Translations under genes and position numbers: made by a program
DNA from: Miscanthus floridulus
Lineage: Eukaryota > Streptophyta > Magnoliopsida > Poales > Poaceae
NCBI RefSeq assembly: GCF_019320115.1
Contig: NC_089584.1
Span: 61,085,633 to 61,149,632, forward strand
Reading direction: 5' to 3'
Length of the DNA stretch: 64,000 bases
Notes under the pieces: model-generated
The model's database searches: none
Seen by the model: only the letters and a program-made list of their open reading frames with translations
Told to the model about the DNA's origin: nothing
Shown: positions 58,501 to 64,000 of the stretch, piece by piece
Position numbering within the stretch: the stretch's first letter is position 1
How the letters are laid out: every line of letters starts with the position of its first letter

Positions 58501-59950
58501 TAATGTCCTCTCTATTAACGACATCCCATTTTGCCCACTTTCTGGAAAGGATCCTTCGTTTGGTGTACTTATTAATTTTCCCTTCAGTGCCATAAAGCTT
58601 GTTAGCTTCCAGACTGTCATGGAGTTTGGGTCAGCAGCAGTACCATTATGTCGCTATTTGGAATCTAATTTATATACTTGCTCACCTTATGTGCTCAACC
58701 AAGCCGCCCTGCAGCAATCGTAGCAGATAGGCTACAGCTAATTTTTATGCAGTTACATTCCTCAGACCAACTTTTGGTTGCTTGGTTCAGAAAATCTATT
58801 TGCGGCATGCCATACACTTAACATATGGCATCACCCTGCCCTCTTCTCTATGTTCTCAGTATGCAAACATGGTTTCTGTTTACTCAGTTATATGCACTGA
58901 TTCCGTAATGTACTTTCTTTGTACAGGGACATCCTTCTTACCTCAGTGTGCCATCACAGGCAGCTTGCTGATGGTTGTAGGCTTACAGGCTTTGAACCTA
59001 TAGGGTCTACCGAATGATAGAGTGGATGATCGGGCTACCAGTGATGGCATCCCAGCAGCAAGGTAATATGGATTATGTGTTTTTTCCAGCATGCTCATAT
59101 CATAGCTCATAAGAAAGGGTGATGCTTTCTTTTTCTATTTATCGTTTACCTTTTGTGGCCTCTTACTCTAGAGTAATAAATATGTTGAGCCAACTAGGAA
59201 AAATGTTAATTGCTTGGTCTACGCCATCTTTTTCAGACTGAACTGTCATTAAGAACTATAACACTGCTATCTTTCCTAGGCTCTATCCCTTCCTGTTATA
59301 GGCACTATTCCTTACTAAACTATTGTGAGACTTTTCAACATATCAAACATTTCATGCTTTATAGGTGACCAATTCGGATGCAGCCACTACGCGGAATGCA
59401 TGCTGCTATCAGTCATTTGGCAAATTGCTCGGACATGCACACTCCATGCCATCATCTTACACTTCATAGACCAGGTAGATCTAACAAAAGCAAATGGATA
59501 AACATATTCATCCAGCAGCTGTGCGGTGTGCCTCACTCTCCATTGGTGAGCTTTCTGACCGTGAACCAAAATACTAAGAACCTTGTCAGCGCCGTCAACC
59601 CAGATGTATAGCCGCTCCGTCAACCATTGTGTGTACAAAATATGTTGTTATGTGGAAGACAGCATTGCTACTTATCATGCCGCCTAATGTACAAAGTCGC
59701 TCTGTGCTATACACTATTATGCAATGTATAAAGTACTATCTATGCCATCAGTTTAGAACATCGCTAGACTTAAGTAGTGCCGTTATGTAAAATATATACC
59801 CATCCTGTTTGTAATACACTGTCAAATATTTCTCATGCAAGTGCTCCAACCTACATAAAAAACCAATGCTCCAGCTTCTCTATATATATATATAATGGAT
59901 GCATTTCCACCTAACTTGCGACGCGCGCAATGGCGCGCGTAATGCACTAG
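55521..59950 (+). mobile_element. Non-autonomous Helitron with gene-like cargo
   Basis: The 3' end has a perfect GC-rich hairpin (ACGCGCGC, loop AATG, GCGCGCGT at 59921-59940), six bases, then CTAG at 59947-59950 followed by T: the Helitron terminus and its A/T target. The 5' end is likely TTTCTTACTATCAAAG (55521) or TCTTACTATC (55523), resembling grass Helitron starts. No Rep/helicase ORF is present. Inside, 55640-56200 is CT/GC-rich like a first exon and the rest AT-rich like introns, suggesting captured host fragments of unknown origin. The 3' end is firmer than the 5' end. Confidence 0.72.
58052..58294 (+). other. Short hydrophobic ORF inside the Helitron, unassigned
   Basis: 80 codons containing SMCSAAVVIFSAYISVCLWC and QLALMSIKSILLAL, which would be two membrane-type segments, after a plausible splice acceptor (TTTTGCGTGCAG, 58050-58062). 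It could be a captured exon of a membrane protein. I cannot name the source gene, and a chance ORF is as likely. Confidence 0.25.
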
Positions 59951-61054
59951 TAAGTATGAAAAGGGAGAGGATGTGATGTTAACGAACTTACGGTTATGGC
60001 CATTAGATGGTGGCAAAGCAGCCTGAGAGGTCGATGGTGAACCTGCATCTACTGGTACGAAGCTATTAGTAAAAGTAACAGCGAGGCACAAAGGACAATG
60101 CAATAGGAAAGATGAGAATAGGCTGTCCTGTTTCTAATAAGCAATAGGGACACGATGGGTGTGGCAAGGCATACATCTGGTGTAGCATTTGTACGAACTG
60201 TAAGCAGTGGACAGGAAATAGGCAGTATTTGTACATACTATAGAATCCGACATGAAGCAGGTCAGGGAACCCTAAGAGGACAGGTCGAAGCAAAGACAAA
60301 TAGCGGAGTCATAGTACCAGTTGGCTGAGTAGCTAGACGACAACGCACGAGGCATCTAGACGGAACCGAAAAGCTTGCAGGGATGTCATCAGCAACAGGC
60401 ACGTTGATTCCAGCAGGAGGCACGTCAACTGTATCAGGAACTATAATGTCTACATGTATGGGCAAACATGAGACTCGAAATGAAGGAACTCCATAGGTGA
60501 AGCAAGAGTACCACATCAATAGAAGAACATAGTCTGGTATTCAGCATGTATGAACCTGGAGCCGACGAGTTTGTTGGAGGCTGGTTGTGTCTATGACGCG
60601 TATTAGAAGTTAGATGTCCCAATAGAAGGTACTACAGGTCGGACCTGTAACCCTGCAACATGTACGGCACACACTGTATGAGTCCTTGATCATGAAGGTA
60701 GGTATATAATCCCCAGACAAAAAGGATGGACATGACTGTATATGTCTGAAAATCATAGGCGGAACTGCTAGGGGCTCTAAACTATATCTGGGCAATGGAA
60801 AAATGGGTCGATTAGAATGGCAGGAGTAAATCTCTGAAACATAAAGGGTAATCTAAATTAAAAGATTAGAACAACAAAGCGATATACCAGTAGGCTCAGC
60901 AGACAGCCGATGACACACAGAGCGCTGTGATGGCACATGGAAGGTTTTAGGGAAGTCCTTAGGGCATCTCCTATATCAGTTCCATTAGGCGTGAAGTTAG
61001 TAGGAGCACCCAAAATCATCCTTGTTGGAAAGGAATGGAAACTGAAAGCACAAG
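59951..61054. other. Unassigned region
   Basis: Several short minus-strand ORFs (59822-60795) without stable signatures, for instance a Val/Pro-rich one at 60262-60519. No transposon ends seen apart from the adjoining Helitron and MITE. Confidence 0.3.
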
Positions 61055-61191
61055 CGCCCTGTTCGTTTGGGTTTATTTGGCTTATAAATCATGGCTGAAA
61101 ATACTGTTGGCTAGTTTGGTGTGAGAGAAAAATAATATTCGTTAGATGATAAGTCATGGCTTATAAGCCGAATACGACCAAGCGAACAGAC
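61055..61191. mobile_element. Short MITE with CTGTTCGTTTGG termini
   Basis: CGCCCTGTTCGTTTGG at the left and CCAAGCGAACAGAC at the right are imperfect inverted repeats around 137 bp. The interior has GGCTTATAA...CATGGCT and its complement near the right end (AAGTCATGGCTTATAAGCC). This structure matches a common grass MITE type. The target duplication was not resolved. Confidence 0.65.
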
Positions 61192-61249
61192 TTAAAGTAC
61201 ACGAATACTCATTCAGACATAATAGTACTTCACTGTTAGATAATCTATT

Positions 61250-61635
61250 GCTTCTTTGTATGAACACACAGCGGCAGGCGCCGAACGGCTCACCTGACGT
61301 ACTGTAGCCATATGCAGGGACAGGCACAAAAGTCAGTCCTGTTATGTTATCTAGTCACTGTTGCAGCAGGACAGCTATACTAGGTTTAGATGTATAGAGT
61401 TGTATATATAGTTTGTCACTGTAACTCAACAAAAAAGAGTTCAGTTTTGCCATCTCCTATACAGAGCTCCGGCCAACGTTGGTTCTTGTACTGTGTGTAT
61501 GCTTTGTTCTCCCTCTTCTTCTACCTCTAGCCATAGTGTATGGTCGGACAGCCTCTGTCTTGCTTGGCCGTAGTTGGCAAGACTGGTGAGTGGTCGACTC
61601 ACCTGAGCCGATGATCCTATAGGCCCAACATTCAC
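61250..61635 (+). repeat. Possible LTR remnant of a Copia element
   Basis: GTATATATAG near 61401 is followed by a T/C-rich transcript-like leader. The end GAGCCGATGATCCTATAGGCCCAACA (in parts, 61609-61634) closely resembles the LTR end at 63016-63040. No PBS follows, so it may be a truncated older copy. Confidence 0.35.
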
Positions 61636-61992
61636 TAACCAATAACTGAGGAAGCAACAACGGGTGTGCGCCTACGACGTGCAGTACCGTTGATGTCTCA
61701 GCAGGCGATGTCAGGGCGCACGGCTGATGCTGGGAACTGTGAAATGGGCACGCAAATTTAGCAACATGAATCGATCAGACAGGAAACAGAGAGAGGGAGA
61801 GCCGTAAATGGGTAAGAGTAAACCAAGATAGGCACATACTGTGAAGCACGTAACCCATATTGCAAAATTAAACTGCTGAACAGAGACTAACCTCACTGAT
61901 TATTCCCAAAGCAGGGCACCAAACGTGATGATGCAAGACAGAGATCCTTTTCCACCGAGCATGGCATCGCGGGTTTAAAACTGCGACAAGCA

Positions 61993-63040
61993 TGTTGTTC
62001 GAGTCGGTATCAGAGAACGGGTCTCCGGTGGCTTAGGTGGATTCAGGAACACAAGAATCACGCAGATGATACACAACGATTTATGCTAGTTCGAGCCAAT
62101 TTGGTCCCTACGTCAAACAACAAATGATCCTCATACTCAAGAGCACCCAAAATCCGGAGTTATAACAGAGTGTAAAGGAAGAAGATTTTTTAGGGGGTTA
62201 GCTCGGTGCTAATTCTAAGGTTGCCTCACCGCCGGTGCAGCCTTCCATCTCATCGGAGACAAGGAAGACGACAGGATGCCATGGAGGAGAGGCTCTTGGT
62301 GCTCCTCTTTGGGTTGCCTTTCCCTCTGTGTAGAGTGGAGGCAGATCGAATGGAGTGTCTAGTGATCAAAATAGGGTCCTCCCCCTCTAGGTCCGACCTT
62401 ATCCCTTATATAACGAGATAAGTCGGGTACATGGCGGTTTGGGGGTTTAGTCTATGGTCTACGTGCATCGGAGTCAAGTAGGGTCGTGCAGTAGAGCATC
62501 GTGGACCGTGGCGGTGTCCTGGAGCCCAAGAAGCCTTGGGCATCGTCTAGCTGCTCTGTTCTGACACTCTACGTGTCAGGCGGTGTCAGCTTGGGCCGGC
62601 CTCCCCCAGGTGAGACCTTCTAGAGTCTTCTTAGTGGCAAACGAGGTCAGCTCCAGGGGCTAACACGTGGACTCGGAAGCCCACGAGCCCCCGGAGGCCG
62701 TGGGAAGCTTTGTCTTCTTGTGTCACTCCCCGGACGTGCCCCTGTCAGAGGAGCAGTTGGCAGGGCTATGCCTAGGGAGCGGCGCCAAGGAGCCCCCGAG
62801 CATTGGTAGCTCGAGACTTATCTTCTTGTGTCGGGTCCTTGGCTGGCATCGTGAGCCGGGCAGGAGCCAAGGACTAGGCCTGGTCGTGCCGTAGATTAGG
62901 AGCTCAAGGCTCGGGGAAGCACCTGAGCGCCAGACGAAGGCTGCAGCCGAGTTAGGCTCGGCCAGATCTCTTTGTCAGAGGTTGCGCGCGAGCGTGCCTA
63001 ATGGGCATAGCCCCTGAGCCGGTGATCCTATAGGCTAACA
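61993..63040 (+). repeat. 5' LTR of a third Copia element (Copia-3)
   Basis: The right end is firm: CTATAGGCTAACA at 63040 is followed by a PBS. The left end TGTTGTTCGAG at 61993 is by pattern. The interior is GC-rich and contains TTATATAAC near 62405, which may be the TATA box. Confidence 0.55.
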
Positions 63041-63042
63041 AG

Positions 63043-63055
63043 TGGTATCGAAGCC
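63043..63055 (+). promoter_or_regulatory. Copia-3 primer binding site (tRNA-iMet)
   Basis: TGGTATCGAAGCC, two bases after the LTR end, matches the tRNA-iMet site TGGTATCAGAGCC with small changes. Confidence 0.8.
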
Positions 63056-63088
63056 ATACAAGCATCGTTGCTGGACTAACCGCTGGCG

Positions 63089-64000
63089 ATGACGAACAGT
63101 TCGGAAATGGGTGACAGCAGTGGCACTGCTGTGGCTGCCCATCCATGACCGAAGGTCGTTGTTCGCACGGTGCGAGAGGTCAGTGGCACCAGTTGGCCGA
63201 TGCTGACTCGCACCAACTATGGAGAGTGGTCGATGACCATAAAAGTCAAGCTCAGAGCCTGACGGCTCTGGAATGTTGTTGATAAGGGCACCGACAATGA
63301 GTAAGATGACATGTCAGCATTGGAGGCTATCCTCGCTACTGTACCGGTAGAGTACAGGGAGCCATTGGGGGCAAAGAGCTCTGCTAAGGAGGCATGGGAG
63401 GCTATTGCGCCGATGCACGTTGGTTCCGACCGCGCAAAGAAGGCGATGGCCTAGCTTTTGAAGCAGGAGTATGCCAACCTCAAGTTTAAGGATGGTGAAA
63501 CGATGGAGGACTTCCCCTTCGCCTGCAGACGCTCATCAGCAAGCTGAAGAGCCATGGAATTACCATCAATGAAGAGGAGGTGGTCTCCAAGTACCTCCAC
63601 TCCATGCCAGCAAAGTGCATCCAGATCGTTCTCTCCATAGAGACGATACTGGACTTGTCCACCCTCACCATTGAAGATGTGACAGGCTGTCTGTGGGCGG
63701 TAGACAAGCACCTAGAGCAGGCGACAGCAACGAAGGACAGCGGTAAACTGCTGCTAATAGACGAGGAGTGGGCAGCTCGGAGGAACTCTAGGGTAGCCTC
63801 CTCTAGCCACGGTGGCGATGGCAAATGCCGCGGTAAGGCTTCTTCGGTGAAGAAGAAGCAGGTCGACCCCAACGCTTGTCGGCGCTGTGGAAAGATGGGC
63901 CATTGAGCATGGGAGTGTCCAAATCGCAAGTAGGAGAAGAAGGTTAAGGCTCATCTGGCGCAAGCTGATGATGATGATGAGGCCACTATCCTGATGTCGA
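63089..64000 (+). pseudogene. Copia-3 gag, broken, runs off the window
   Basis: From ATG 63089 the frame gives MTNSSEMGDSS, then NYGEWSMTIKVKLRA and RLWNVVDKG of the DUF4219 N-terminus, and APMHVGSDRAKKAMA...LLKQEYANLKFKDGETMEDF of the UBN2 core. TGA, TGA, TAA and TAG codons interrupt, and a frameshift near 63515 moves coding to the 63580 frame (VVSKYLHSMPAKCIQIVLSI, then the zinc knuckle CRRCGKMGH at about 63877, with a TGA just after it). The rest of the element lies beyond 64000. Confidence 0.85.

Overview
The window is a repeat-rich stretch of a grass nuclear genome. Nearly everything with a recognisable signature is a transposable element, mostly nested. The grass assignment rests on the families seen: SIRE-lineage Copia elements, Tat-, Athila- and Tekay-like Gypsy elements, CACTA elements, a Helitron with a GC-rich hairpin and CTAG end, and a Panicoideae-type MITE. 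An Andropogoneae species (sugarcane, Miscanthus, sorghum or relative) is my best guess, but that is inference. I see no intact host gene. The only host-type gene is an F-box pseudogene at 21184-22185 (minus strand).

Layout. 1-4124: 3' end of a Tat-like Gypsy element (broken integrase, an antisense plant-mobile-domain ORF, polypurine tract, 3' LTR). 4125-17705: a decayed SIRE-lineage Copia element on the minus strand (called Copia-2), split at its reverse transcriptase by a 4.7-kb solo LTR (6102-10798) with a perfect 5-bp target duplication. 17706-19383: a Gypsy protease/PBS/LTR remnant (minus) into which Copia-2 inserted. 19384-23994: low-repeat DNA with the F-box pseudogene, a tRNA-derived SINE head and a tandem-repeat block. 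23995-25498: an Athila-like 5' LTR and decayed PBS. 25499-38699: a nearly complete, young 13.2-kb SIRE-lineage Copia element (Copia-1) with target duplication CTAGT on both sides, two LTRs, gag, pol and a third ORF. 38705-40529: the rest of the Athila-like element (leader, a CACTA end, integrase C-terminus, a small post-pol ORF behind a TATA box). 40530-43651: noncoding with satellite-like repeats. 43652-48068: a Gypsy gag-protease pseudogene without reverse transcriptase, whose polypurine tract is split by a 4.2-kb CACTA element (49911-54138) just before an LTR (54148-55377). 55521-59950: a non-autonomous Helitron carrying gene-like DNA. 59951-64000: unassigned DNA, a MITE, and the LTR, PBS and broken gag of another Copia element.

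How the parts relate. Copia-1 has the full arrangement of a SIRE-lineage element: LTR promoter with TATA box, tRNA-iMet primer site, Gag with zinc knuckles, Pol with protease, integrase, reverse transcriptase and RNase H, then a long 3' region with an extra ORF in the env position. Gag, Pol and ORF3 each carry nonsense codons, so this copy is probably not autonomous.

The observation I find most worth following: each of the two SIRE-type elements has its own short motif (ACCGGACGC in Copia-1; AAGTTC/GACTTCCGAC-type in Copia-2), clustered in both orientations in the LTR and again in the internal region just after pol. A second pattern is decay by nonsense codon without frameshift, with ten amber codons and no other stop inside ORF3 of Copia-1.
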